This document shows positions 10,501 through 21,155 of a DNA stretch of 64,000 nt, in pieces. The notes below the pieces were generated by a model, which was not told where the DNA came from, ran no database searches, and worked only from the letters and a program-made list of their open reading frames with translations. Both the position numbers and the translations under genes were made by a program. How positions within the stretch are numbered: position 1 is the first letter of the stretch; each line of letters starts with the position of its first letter. Location of the stretch: the NCBI RefSeq assembly GCF_000006565.2, contig NC_031478.1, positions 5,294,212-5,358,211 on the forward strand, given 5' to 3'. Origin of the DNA: Toxoplasma gondii ME49. Lineage: Eukaryota > Apicomplexa > Conoidasida > Eucoccidiorida > Sarcocystidae.

Positions 10501-12310
10501 CTTGCGGAGATGGACTGAAAAAAGCGAGAGGTTTGTCCTGTGCGTTAAACTTTGACATACGAGTTCAGCGATGTTTGGAATGCGATGGTCATTCGCGTGG
10601 ACTGCCGCTGTCGCTTGATTACTCTCCGAAGCGTTTGTGCCTCCAGGTTTACTGGTTGCAGAGAAAGTCAGAGAAGCTGAGCCTTTGATGCTGGTCGCGG
10701 TCATTTTCCCTGCGAAATAGGAGACCTGGATGTCGATGTGATTCTCTGGGTTCGTCCGCGAGCCGCGCACACCAGAGTCTGTCGCCGCTTCTCTTGCATG
10801 CGCCGGCCCTGCTCTCTCACCCTCCACAGGCGCCCCTCGCCTCGCCTGCGCGGCAGACGCGTTCCGAAGAGCTGTTTGGTGCAAGATCCGCCGGAGATCG
10901 GGGTGGTTCTGCATGCAACAGCAGAAGAGAAAACGCAGGCCTGCCTCTCAAAGAGTCGCGCAATCGACGGGGAGGAGAGGAAGCGAGGAGAAGCGAGGAG
11001 AAGAGAGAAGAGAAGAAGAGAGTGAAGGAGAGAGAGAAGAAGAGAGTGAAGGAGAGAGAGAAGGAGAGAGTGAAGAAGAGAGTGAAGGAGAGAGAGACGG
11101 CACAAGAAGAGGAGAAGGAAATTCGCGTGTGGGGTCTTGGGCAGGAAGCGCATCGTGGAGCGGACAAGAAAGAAAAGGGGAGGAGAAGGACGAGGAAAGC
11201 CGAGAAGGCGAAGGGGAATCTGGCCCGAGAGACAAGTCGAAGAAAGGTGCAGAGCAGAGGAGAGTTTTCAGGGAGTCAAACTGACCTGAGAAAAGTAGCT
11301 GAGATACTGGTAGCACGCAGCCTGCAGAGCACAGAGAGACCCATCGTGTGTGGATTGCGACAGCTGAAAACAGAGCTTCACTAAACCTTGCTGCATGCAT
11401 CATGGCTTCCCGAACTTTCTCGCCGAAGTTCTGTGCAAGCGTTCAGCTGAACGGGCCGGCGCTGCTAACGGACTGGGCAGAGCGTTTGAAGAGCGGAGAA
11501 GAACCTGAGAGGCGAACTCACCCGATCTATTGCACCCCGGATTTCCGAGCAGGTTTGCCGGCACAGAAGGAGGAGAAGAAGAAAGAGGAGGAACGCTCCC
11601 ACTGGGTGCCTGTTCGTTCGCGAGCTTCCCTCAACTTTGATGAGTGGGTCTGGAGAAGAAGTTGGAATCAGCGCAGGAAGAAGCGAAGACGCAAGCGGCT
11701 GAGACACGAGAAGTTCTCCGAAAGTGACAGAGGGAAACAAGAAAGTCGGAGAGAGTTCGAATGGCACCTTTTACTCTGAGACGCGACAACGGGAAGGAAA
11801 ACCGAAGAAGAGAACTGCTGAGAAAAGAGCGCGAACCGATCCTCTGCCTGTCTCCTGTTCTTCGAGAAAGAAGACACACGCAGACTACAGAAGACTGTCT
11901 CCTTTCCTTCTTCGTCTCACCAATATCGGGGTTGTCGTAAGGATTTCCTTTCACAGCAATGAGGACCTTGCTCTTCTTCTTCTTCTCCTCCTCCTCCTCT
12001 TCGCCTCCCGAACTCTTCTCGTCTCCCTCCTCTCGCTTCTCGACGTGTACAAAGAGTGACTCGATCGTCCACCTTCCCGTCGCTCCATCTTCTTCTTCTT
12101 TTTCTTCTTCGTCTCCTTCTTCTTCTCCTTCGTTTCCTTTTCCGTCTTTTTTCCTCGAGCTGGACGTCCCTCTGGACCGTTTCACATCTTCGTAGGCTTC
12201 CCCCGAGGCAACACTCACGAGGGCGAGATGCACTGCGCGAATGCGGTCGCGCAGCCAGAGTTTGAGGAGGAAAGGTCGCTCGCGCAGAGCGCGCCAGTCG
12301 AGCTCATCTC
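7505..12310 (-). CDS. Unrecognised multi-exon gene (3' part; start not found)
   Basis: I do not recognise the product. Five minus-strand exons chain in phase: 12310-11921, 11649-11603, 10908-10561, 7928-7781 and 7716-7505. Donors are GTGAGA, GTGGGA, GTATGT and GTGAGA, and the four acceptors from the second exon on end in CCAG, GCAG, ACAG and CCAG. Together they encode about 380 residues to a TGA at 7507-7505. Readable segments are ELDWRALRERPFLLKLWLRD, WTIESLFVHVEK, VLIAVKGNPYDNPDID, NHPDLRRILHQTALRN, ENHIDIQVSYFAGKMTATS, CLDLHLDVELDN and GAKLFRHSAAPFRG. The first exon has a Glu/Lys-rich insert. That exon begins after a TTTGCAG acceptor with 2 nt of a split codon, so at least one upstream exon with the start is missing; it may lie within 12330-12750 or beyond. 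The 2.6-kb intron 10560-7929 contains TA repeats. The second exon is the weakest. The phase agreement argues for a real gene, and the function is open. Confidence 0.5.
8131..8185. repeat. TA microsatellite
   Basis: A TATATA run followed by GTATATG variants, within the large intron inferred for the unrecognised minus-strand gene. Confidence 0.85.
10970..11105. repeat. Polypurine tract (GAGAAG / AGAGTGAAGG tandem units)
   Basis: About 135 bases of almost pure A+G on the plus strand, with repeated GAGAAG and AGAGTGAAGGAG units. It lies in the inferred intron 11602-10909 of the minus-strand gene, where it reads as a polypyrimidine tract. Open frames across it are low-complexity artefacts. Confidence 0.8.
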
Positions 12311-12765
12311 CTGCAAAGAGACTCTGCGAAGAGAGAAGCAGAACAGAACTGACGCTCGAGAGTCTACTCGGTTGAAACTGCCGGAGTCGCGCGAGCGAAG
12401 CGGGGCGCGTTCTGGACTGGCAACCACACGCGTCAAAGGAAAAAAGGAACAGATGGAAATGAGAGAAAACGAGGCACTTGCGTGAGAGGAAGCGAGAGAA
12501 CATCCACACACAAACACAGTTCCTCGAAAGCGGCAAACGAGGTCGAGAGGTCGCTCGGGCATGGCGGCGAGAGCGAACCCACGGGGGAGAGGCGCTCGCC
12601 AAGGGAGAAGGAAAGGAAAGAGGGAAAGACAGTTGCGAGACTCGACAGTTAGGAAAATCCTTCTGCGGAGAAGAACCGCGCCCTCCAACAGAGCACAGAT
12701 GGTTGGGGGGGACGACGGGGACATGCGAGAGAGAACAAGACAAGGAAGGCCCCCGTGTCTCCCAT

Positions 12766-12838
12766 GCCCTAGTGGCGCAATGGATAGCGCGTTGGACTTC
12801 TAATCCAAAGGTTGTGGGTTCGAGTCCCACCTGGGGTG
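12766..12838 (+). tRNA. tRNA-Arg (anticodon TCT)
   Basis: A 73-base cloverleaf. The acceptor stem GCCCTAG / CTGGGGT pairs over seven positions with G-T wobbles. The D-arm region GGCGCAATGGATAGCGC contains the A box TGGCGCAATGG. The anticodon stem TTGGA / TCCAA encloses loop CTTCTAA, with anticodon TCT at 12799-12801. The T-arm GTGGG / CCCAC carries TTCGAGT (B box). The discriminator base is G. No intron is present. A TTTTT run follows seven bases downstream. Confidence 0.97.
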
Positions 12839-12844
12839 GATTCA

Positions 12845-12849
12845 TTTTT
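12845..12849 (+). terminator. RNA polymerase III T-run terminator
   Basis: TTTTT begins seven bases after the first tRNA-Arg gene, as expected for a polymerase III terminator. Confidence 0.8.
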
Positions 12850-14182
12850 CGAGGAAAAATGGATAAAAAACTATTTTTTAACAAATCCCTTTTTAAAAAA
12901 ATCAATTTAAGAACCATTGTAATTCGTCCCCTCGAGAAATCAGCGGATTTAAACTTCCAGATTCCGCGTCAACTCCTCCTCTCCCTCCTCTTTCTCCTCT
13001 TCTCTCCCGAGCCATTCTTCGCGTTTCCTGAGATGCGTGTGACCTTCCTGGAAGGCGAGAGAAAAGGGGAGGCTCAGGCACAAGAAGAAGACTGGAAGGG
13101 AACGGTTCTCTCTGGCGCGCGGTCTCAGAGAAGGACGGCGAGTCTTTCGCCTTTGACGCATCGCCCAGGGGATGAGACACCATCCCTTTTCTTCTCCCCG
13201 ACTGCTGTCCATCATCGGGACTCGGAGACGCGCGGAGGAGGCGTCGCGTCCACACACCCGCAAAAAAGCAGTTTCACCTGCTTTCTTGTTCTGTTGAAAA
13301 ATGCACGCCCGCAGAACAGAAGGCAAGAGCGCCACAGACTGCCTCTCTTCTCTCTCGACTTTCTTCGTGAATTGAAACGCACAAACCTCACACCGGCGAC
13401 TCCCCTTTTGGTGTCTCTCGCGACGTTGCGGCGCCACGACAGGCACTGGGGGGGGAATTCGCTTTCGTCTGTGCATGCGTTTGAACAGATGTTTGTTTTC
13501 ACATGAAGAAAAACCGGGCGAGGAACAAAAACCCTCGAGAAAGAGGACATCTTCACTCTCGTCAAGCTCCCGCAGCAGCCTGCCGGGAGCCACCGCGAGC
13601 AGAGCTGCTTGGACCCTGCGCCTACTAGCCAGGGTATGTCTCATCTTGTCTCGACTCCCGCCACAGGCCGGCGCGAGGAAATCCGAGCTCATGCGAAGTG
13701 AACATTTCCGGTCCTTTCGTTCACTCATGGAGCGACCTCACAGACTGCCGCTCTTGGACCATCATTTGAATGGACGGAAACCAAGGAAACGCCGCGTCTG
13801 CAGGGGCGAGTCGACATTTTCGACGGTTCCTTCTCCAGGAAGCGAAACGTCCACACAAGACAAAGACGACATCCACTCTTCTCGACTTTTTGAGAGAGAA
13901 AGGCAAAGCTCTCCTGGCGTCCCCCTCTCCCTCGCCTTGTCTTGCCTCTTCGCGCCCGGGGGATGCGAGAAGCCTGTGCAGATGGAGAAAACTCGCGGTT
14001 TTTGTGCGACCCAATATGCTCACGAAGATCAGCGGAACGAGCCGTTCCTCCGCGGCGAATGCGGAGTGAACTTGTTCTTGCTGAAGGAACCGCGGCATGC
14101 AAGAAACGCCGCCGAGACCGAGCAGTGGCGGAGACTCACGATGCAAAATTTCAGAAAAGAAATAAAAAAAATTCAATCACCA
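12850..14182. other. Spacer between the two tRNA-Arg genes
   Basis: No supported coding gene. At 12850-12925 there is an A/T-rich block with runs of A and T up to seven bases, unlike the surrounding GC-rich DNA. The rest contains long open frames on both strands, but some of them run across the tRNA genes and none shows a family motif or a splice chain. Confidence 0.5.
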
Positions 14183-14255
14183 GCCCTTGTGGCGCAATGG
14201 ATAGCGCGTTGGACTTCTAATCCAAAGGTTGCGGGTTCGAGTCCCGCCGGGGGTG
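14183..14255 (+). tRNA. tRNA-Arg (anticodon TCT), second copy
   Basis: A 73-base cloverleaf with the same D and anticodon arms as the copy 1.4 kb upstream (anticodon TCT at 14216-14218). It differs in the acceptor stem (GCCCTTG / CGGGGGT) and T-stem (GCGGG / CCCGC), changes that keep pairing. The discriminator base is G. The first T-run of four or more downstream is near 14335, about 80 bases away, so its terminator is not at the usual distance. Confidence 0.97.
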
Positions 14256-15490
14256 CTTCTCTCAGATTTCTCGGATTTCTCATCTCTCTCTTCTCTCTCT
14301 TTGAACGCAAAATCTCTGGAGGAAAACAGAGGCCATTTTGTGTGTTTTTCCATTCCTTTTTTAACGCAGTACGCGCGTCTCGGCCGCCTCGCGTTGCGCG
14401 AGTTGAGACTGGGTGTGTGACTCTCCCTCCCTCGCTCGGATTTCTCTTTTTTTCGAGGCGGAAAATATTCACCGGCTGCGAGAGGAGACGCCGACACCAG
14501 ACAGCGAAGAAAACAGCCAGAAAAAACAGACTGTACAGGAGGTGAGCACAGGCGTCTCCACATGCTTTCGGGGAGAGCGCAAAGGGAGAAGAAGAGGAGC
14601 TTTCGCGCAGCCCACCTGTGAATCTTCTTCTTCTTCACCAGCGTCAACCGAGTCCGGCAGAAAAGCAGAGACGAAAACCTGAGAAAAAACGCAAAGTTCC
14701 CGAACGTGGAACGAACCGCACGGAAACAGAGAGACATCAGAGAGAGTCAAAGACACCCGAAGAAACGAAGGCGCGGGTCCGAGTCAGACCAGCAAAAACG
14801 AAGAAAGAGTCGACATTCAAAGAATGCCAAACTATTCGCCTCTGCCGATGCAAAAACAACTTTAAAAATCCGACAAGCAAAGGGAGCTGCGCCACACTCT
14901 AACACACCTCACAGCTATCCATACCTTCGGACAACTGGGCAACCGTACATATATATATATATATATATATATAGGAATGCATGTAATATATATATATATA
15001 TATATTTGTATAGAGAGAGTAGCAGAACCACGCACGATTGAAAAATATATGCGGAAGTGAATGGAAACGGGGGGGGACGTAGAAGAATCGTTTTTGGAAA
15101 ACGACTCACCGAGCCTTTCGCTTTGGGTCCGGCAACGTGGAGTTTCGCGCGTTTATGCAGTCCTGAAGAATCGGTTGAGTCTTCTGCGCTTTGGAATTCC
15201 AGTGGACTTCCAAAGACCTCTCGAACGGTCTCATGTTTCTAGAAATAAAAGATGAAAACGAATGGGGACGAGAATCACACAGAAGAGACGATGCATGCAC
15301 TCTTGCTTTACTTCTTCGTACATTCGCGCCTCGCAGATGTCGATCTTTTACATCTCTCGTTCTCTCGGTATGTCGATCACCTATCCAGACACATGTCGCT
15401 ATGTAGCCCTGTCTGCGTCTCCATCATCGCTCTGCTTAACGCTTCCCCGCAATTATACATATATATGTATATAAATATATATAAATATAT

Positions 15491-15523
<33 letters not shown>

Positions 15524-16637
15524 AATATATATATATATCAATATGTTTATGTATATATATGAATATGTATATAAATAAATATATCTGTGCATCAGTGTCT
15601 AGTTTTTTAGCTGTATCTATGTCTTCACGTTCAACTTTCTGTCTCTACGTAGGTCTCTCTGCAAGTATGTATACATACAGCTTCACATGTACATGCATGT
15701 GTCAGTAAGCATACAGATGCATTCTCAAGAACAGCAAGCTTCTTTCGCTTGAAACAGAAGCTGCGACATGCAGCTTTGTCTCTGGCCGTCGAGGAGAGAG
15801 GCTCTCCCGCGAAGAGCTTCGGTGAAGAAGCTGAAGGAGACACCCCACAGAGACGTCGGGAGCCCCCCCACAGCACAGGAGACCCTTTCAGAGCGAACTG
15901 TATGTTGTCTCTTCTCAAGGACGTTCGTCGACAATTCTTTGGAAGAGGCAGCATTGAATCGGAGGAGAGAAGTGGGAGCGAAGAAACGAAAGCTGGCTGC
16001 GAATATGAGGAAGGCTGCAATCTTCGTCCGTGCCTCTTCTGCTTCGGTTTTCTCGTTCCCCACTCCTTGCCTCTCCTTTTTCTCTTTCCCCTCGAGTTCT
16101 TCTGACTCTATCTCTTCTCCACCTTCGTTCGTTCTTTCTTTCTTTCTTTCACTCGCATACCCTCACGAGTCGACGCGCCTCAGCCAGGTACGGATGCCTC
16201 TGATCTCGAGTGTTGGTTTTCCTGCGGGGAGAAGAAGAGACTCGGTCGGCGGTCAGAGAAGGACAGAAGTGGAGACAGTCCACAGCGACTCGGAGCGGCG
16301 CCTTTGAGAGACACAAGAAGGAGATCCGTTTCGAGACTCAAGGCGACACTGCATGCAGACTCGAAGAGCGACAGTCAGAGCGACGCTGCTTGGCCGAAGT
16401 CGAAGGCCCTTCGGCGTCTGCAGGGATCGCGCAGGCGCGGTTGAAGTCGCGCGAGAAGAGAGGAAAGACATGCAGTTCTGGAGAGGCAAGCGAGACAGGA
16501 ACAGGTCAGGAACTGCGGGACTCGCGGAGAAAAGAGGCCGGAGAAGAACGCGAGAAAAGGCATCGCGAAGGTCCGACGGCGAGCGAGCACCGTGGGGACA
16601 GAGAGAGACCAGAGAGACGAAAGGGAGATCCTGTTTC
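14256..16637. other. Intergenic region with TA microsatellites
   Basis: No supported gene. TA runs lie at 14948-15006 and 15457-15585. A TTTC run occurs near 16131-16150. Several short frames on both strands near 15725-16310 lack motifs or coherent splice sites. Confidence 0.5.
15457..15585. repeat. TA microsatellite block with ATAAATAT variants
   Basis: About 130 bases of TA dinucleotides interrupted by regular AAATA units. It is among the longest such blocks in the window. Confidence 0.9.
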
Positions 16638-17495
16638 CTACCACTGGAAGAGAGCGAAGAGACCACAAGCAACTGCGATCCACGAGAGCGAAAGAAGCAG
16701 AAGAACCGAGTCCTCCACCTGCCACTGGAAGAAGGAGGGTGTCTCGTTCCTTTTGAGGAGTCGGCGCGTCTTCTGAAGGAGAGAGGCGAAGCCTGAGACT
16801 GGTGGGGACGAAGACGCGGACGCCGACGAAGCGGCGAGCAGAGCGCGGCGAGCCGGCGAGAGCGCCAGGACGCCCAGAGAAGGAGAGGCGAGTGACGCGG
16901 CTCGTGGAGGAGAAGAGAGGCGCCGGAGAGGCAGGAGCAAGGCGGAAACGGAGGAGGAAGAAGTCAAGTGAAGGCGCCGCTGAAGAGAAGAGACACCGCG
17001 ACGATCCGAGAAGGCCCAACGCACGGACGAGACGCTGCTTTTCATATTTGTTGCGTGATGTCCTGTTGGAGAGAGAGACGAAGAAGAGAGAGAAGCAGCA
17101 GAAGCAGAAGAGAGAGAAGCAGGAGAAGCAGAAGAGAGAGAGGAAGGCTTGGAGGGAGAGCGGGAGATATGGGGGCGCAGCGCAGAAGCGAAGGCGGTCA
17201 AGGGGAGGAGACTAGCGAGACAAGGTTTTCTCGGGGAGGAGCGCCTCGAAATCCTTTGCACACTGCGCGCTGAGAAGAACTCCGCGAGAAGGCAGTTCCG
17301 TTTGCTCGCCTGCATTTGCCAGAGAGGCCGGAAGCCGCGAGGCAAAGGCAAGCCATCTCGCGCAGCAGAGAGGTACGACGAAGAGAGAGACAGGTTTGTG
17401 AAGCGGGCAGACGAAGAGGCAGGGAAGGAGAGGACATGAAAGGCAGGAAGCAAGCGAGAAGATGGGTGGAAGAGAGGTTGCGAGATACGAGCCAT
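16638..17495 (-). CDS. Possible mitochondrial membrane protein (single-exon frame, 285 aa)
   Basis: I do not recognise the product and am not sure it is a gene. The frame opens at an ATG at 17495 in the context CCAAAATGGC, which fits the known coccidian start consensus well. The first ~60 residues are basic, Ser-rich and free of acidic residues (MARISQPLFHPSSRLLP...), as in a mitochondrial presequence. A long Ser/Ala/Leu/Arg-rich middle follows. The C-terminus has one hydrophobic segment, SVLLLLSLSWIAVACGLFAL, directly before the stop. The Ser richness mirrors a purine-rich opposite strand, so the frame could be open by composition alone. A GTAGGA donor overlaps the stop, so the true end may differ. 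It would be divergent from the signal-peptide gene at 18576. Confidence 0.35.
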   Translation of the reverse strand: MARISQPLFHPSSRLLPAFHVLSFPASSSARFTNLSLSSSYLSAARDGLPLPRGFRPLWQMQASKRNCLLAEFFSARSVQRISRRSSPRKPCLASLLPLTAFASALRPHISRSPSKPSSLSSASPASLSSASAASLSSSSLSPTGHHATNMKSSVSSVRWAFSDRRGVSSLQRRLHLTSSSSVSALLLPLRRLSSPPRAASLASPSLGVLALSPARRALLAASSASASSSPPVSGFASLLQKTRRLLKRNETPSFFQWQVEDSVLLLLSLSWIAVACGLFALFQW

Positions 17496-18575
17496 TTTGG
17501 AGAGACTGCGTTCGAGCAGAAAGTGACAGAAGGCTTTTTCGCATCTCCGCTGCTTTGCCCGTTAGCGCCTTCCGCCTCCTCTCTTCTCTCTTGTTTCGCG
17601 TCTGTACGCTCAAAGGGTTGATGCTTGTTCGAAACCTATTGGATTTGTCTTTTTTGGGAGAAAACAGCATGTGATGGAGTGACGACTCCTTCCTCTTCTT
17701 TTCCTCTCTTTTTGTTCTCGAACGTCGCTGTCGCAGCAGCATCTGAGCAGTCGTTTCGTTTCGCTCTCAGCAGGAGCGTCGGCGGTGGTCATTTGAAAGA
17801 CTTGCAGAGCAGAATCGACGCGAAAACTCTTCCTGTCGTAGAACGAGGCCGCGTGAGTCCGTTTTTCGCGGGGCTGTTGTCAGGGCAGGCGAGAGAGGAA
17901 GCTTGCCTTTCGCGGAAGACAGAAGAAGAGAAACGCCTGCTCCGCCTTGTGAGTGCATGCGTCTGTGAAGCGCCTCTCCTTCGACGTTTGTCGAGAACTT
18001 CCGTGTGAGGCGAGAAGAAAGAGAGGCGGTCTCTGGAAGAAGCACAGCAGAGCGAAGAGGCAACCGAGAGAGGCGCCTGGCGCCTTCCTTTTTCCTCTGT
18101 TGTGTCTCCGGTCTTGCGTCGAAAAACGCGAGGGAGAAGACTCTCTCGCATGTTCCCTTCAGAGAGGGAGGAAGCGAAAAAGAGAAAATGGTGACCTCCG
18201 GCCTCGCCTCGATGCAAGCCTCTCGAACGCTTTTTTTCTTTGGAGAAAGTTACACGCTGCGAGGCAGAGACGCGCGCGCGCAACAAGAATCGGGAGAACG
18301 GAGACAACTCCTACCAGAATTGATGCGTGTGTCTCGCGCTCTGGTGTGTATGACGGTCGGACTTGTTCCTTTTCTGAATCCCTTTTCTTGGAAGCCTCCC
18401 CTCGTCTGCGTTTTTCTTGGACGCAAAGCGAAAAAACTCCACGGTTCGAGCTCTCTTTTTCCTCTTGTCTGTGTCTCTGCGACCTTTCTCCAAGAACGCA
18501 TTTCCGCAGAAAAGCACCAGAACATGCAAAACTATCGAAAAATCTCGCGGAAAATCACCGCAGCTCGCCCTCAAA
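17496..18575. other. Region upstream of the signal-peptide gene
   Basis: No supported exon. It probably contains the promoter and 5' UTR of the plus-strand gene at 18576 and, if the minus-strand frame is real, a shared divergent promoter. Confidence 0.4.
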
Positions 18576-19896
18576 ATGAAGAGAAGAAAAACCTGCGAAA
18601 ACAGTGCAGCCACACTGTGGGCCTCCATCGTCTTCCTCTCTCTCTTTCCACTTCTCTTTGCAGAAACGAAAGTCCTCCAGCGGTCGTCCAGCCATCGCTT
18701 CTCTCTCGCTGACCTCTCACAGTCTCCTGGACGGCCTCACAGCGGACCTCCTTCGCCTCAACCGTCCTCCCTGTCTCCCTCTCCTCCTGCGGCGCCTTCC
18801 TCTTCTCTCTCTTCTTCCCTTTGTGCTGCTTCTCCTTCTCCTGTCTCTTCCCCAGTTTTTCGCGCTTCGCGGCCTTCCCTAGCGTTTCTCTCAGCTCGGC
18901 GTACCTCGCGACTCAGCGCTTCCGACGAGGACGGAGAAACGGTCGTCTCCGTATTGGAGTGGACAGAAGCGCCTGGAGAGCGCAGCGAGCTCCGAGGAGA
19001 GAAGGAAAGTTCGGAGGAAGACTGCGCAGGAGCGAAACACCCTCTCGTCGGCCTCATGGACGTGTATAACGCATATCCAATATGGAAACTGAAACTTGGT
19101 AGCGAACGCCGCGCGGCGTCACCGGCTTCTCCGTCTGTCGGTTCTGCTCCTTCTCCTTCTTTTTCTTTGCGTCTTTCGTCACCCGCACAGAGGCGGTGCG
19201 TTGCCTGGCCTTCGGTGGTGTGGTTGAGGGGAGACGCTCCGACGGACGAAGCTGCGGGAGACGGGAGGTCGTCTCGCGGGAGAGCAGGGCGGCTTCTCTC
19301 CTCGCTTTTCTGCAGAAGATCTGCTGGAGCAGGACGACGTCTGCGAATTGTGAAACCACACGTTCAAGTGAGCAAGGAAAAGCCTCTGTTTTCTTCTTTT
19401 TCTTGGGACCTTTTGTAAGCGTTCTCAATCTCGTTTTCACTCTTTCGTTCCTTCAAGAGTACGCTTCTTCGCCTTCTCACGCGCTGCGTTTTCCGCGTTC
19501 AACATCTCCAGATGCTTCCTGCGTTCTCGGCCACAAAGCAGATGGAACCTCCTGCCGAGGCGCGCGCGATCGATGTTTCAGCAAGCAGAGTGTAGAGGCG
19601 TTGAGAAGCAGCCTTTGTGTAGATAGACAGAAAGACGCGCGCCATGCGAGACAGAGAACTTTGTGTTTCCCTGGAAACCCAGTAGAAGACAGACAAACTG
19701 GGCGTCTTCACGGTCTGCACAGACTGGCCTGCTGAGGTTTCGTTTTCGTTTTGTGCGTCGGACGCAGGGCCTCTACAACAGCCTCCTTGGATCGAAGCGC
19801 CTCGCCATGGACGTCTCCCTCACGGCTCGAGGCGACATTCTCTTCACTCTGAGACGCGAAGGATTCTTCAAACGACTCTTCTCCAATCTCTACTAA
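18576..19896 (+). CDS. Unrecognised secretory or apicoplast-targeted protein
   Basis: Exons 18576-19367, 19512-19589 and 19768-19896 join entirely in phase 0 and give about 332 residues. The ATG lies in the context CTCAAAATGA. A clear signal peptide follows (SAATLWASIVFLSLFPLLFA, then ETKV). After it come about 80 residues rich in Ser, Pro and Arg and poor in acidic residues, as expected of a bipartite apicoplast leader. The conserved-looking part is at the C-terminus: HPLVGLMDVYNAYPIWKLKL, then MLPAFSATKQMEPPAEARAI, and GLYNSLLGSKRLAMDVSLTA plus DILFTLRREGFFKRLFSNLY. The second intron has a weak GTGTAG donor. A further intron 19100-19329 (GTAGCG...GAGCAG) is possible; it would drop a low-complexity stretch and give KLKLGRRLRIVKP. 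I cannot name a family. The plastid location is inferred only from the leader. Confidence 0.6.
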
Positions 19897-21155
19897 CAAC
19901 GCAGCAGAGCGAGGAGACGAGGTGAAAAGACTCACAGGCAAGAAGAAGAGAGAAGGGAGAGAAGAGAGAAGAGAGAGGGAGAAGAAGCGAGATGAGGGAG
20001 GCAGAGAAGAGATGAAAAACCGCGTGAGCCACGAGAGAGAGGACCTATCGCAAACTCTTCGCCTTTTCTTAACGTTGTGACGAAGAACGCATGCCGTGCA
20101 TTTTTTTAAACCTCTGGTTTCAGTTCCTCTTTTCGTCGAAGTGTGGATCTCTCTGTGATGTTTTATTCGCCTCTCTCGCTGAGCTCTGCTGCGTCCGTAT
20201 GTCTACGTTTCTCGCCTCCTCCGGATCGCCTGGGGTCCCCACTGGCTCGTGTCATCTCGAGGAAAAGCAGTTCTTTCTCCTTGTGTCATGCTTCGAACCG
20301 CGACGCATGAGACTCGAAGCAAGTACTGAATATCCACCTTTTCTAACTTCGTTTAAAACGCGAGAAAGCATGAAGACACTGAATCGGCCGCGAGACGGTC
20401 TCGAGGACCATATGCAGAGCCCAGGCGCTCTGCGGGCGCTGTTCCAGACAGCGAGCTCAGCTTGAACAGTGCTCATGCTTCAAGAGTTGAAAGATGAAGG
20501 AAGGCCTGAGGCTTCCCTGCGTCGGCTGCAGAGGCGCAAAACTCACGACCAGCTGACTGATGTCGGCGCCTGGTCATCAGGAGCTCCACCTCTAAAAAGC
20601 ATGTAAATTGACATACACATGTAAACCCGAAGCACCGAAGGCACCGCTCTATATCACACTCCCGCGCAAATCCATTTACTTATACATATATATATATATA
20701 TATATATATATGAGCATATGAGCAGCGACATGCTGAACAGTGTCCGCATGTATAGATATGCACATACGTATACGTATAACTCTAACTGCACACGGGGACG
20801 CTGCTCTGAAATCCCGACCACGAACGCAGATGATTCCTTCGTTTGGAAATCCAGACGTATATATATACATGTATATATACAGGTATATATATATATCTGT
20901 ATATATATGTATATATATGTATATATATGTATATGAGAATAACGGAGAGTGCGTGAAGCGTTTGTAGGTACGTTTTTGACGGGATCCAGGCATCAGTCGG
21001 CACAACGTGGAGAGAAGGGGAGGGCGCTGGATGACAGGCCCAAACGGTTTCTCTCCTCGACGGTTCTCTGCAGATTCCACCTTCGATTGCTTGGAACGAC
21101 TGAATCTGCAGTCGTTCTCTCAGTGGTTCTTTGGGGATTCGCAGGAACTGTTTCT
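19897..21155. other. Tail-to-tail spacer between the signal-peptide gene and PMS2
   Basis: Both flanking genes end here, so this should be 3' UTR and spacer. It holds TA runs at 20683-20711 and 20856-20937. No exon is supported. Confidence 0.55.
20856..20937. repeat. TA / GTATATAT microsatellite
   Basis: TA repeats with ACATGTATATACAGG-type interruptions; a second pure TA run lies at 20683-20711. Confidence 0.85.

Noticed and set aside
11631..14545. Long open frames (342 and 356 codons plus, up to 428 codons minus) across 11.6-14.5 kb
   Set aside because: They run straight through one or other tRNA-Arg gene, and their translations there are tRNA sequence. Only the minus-strand segment 12310-11921 was kept as a candidate exon.
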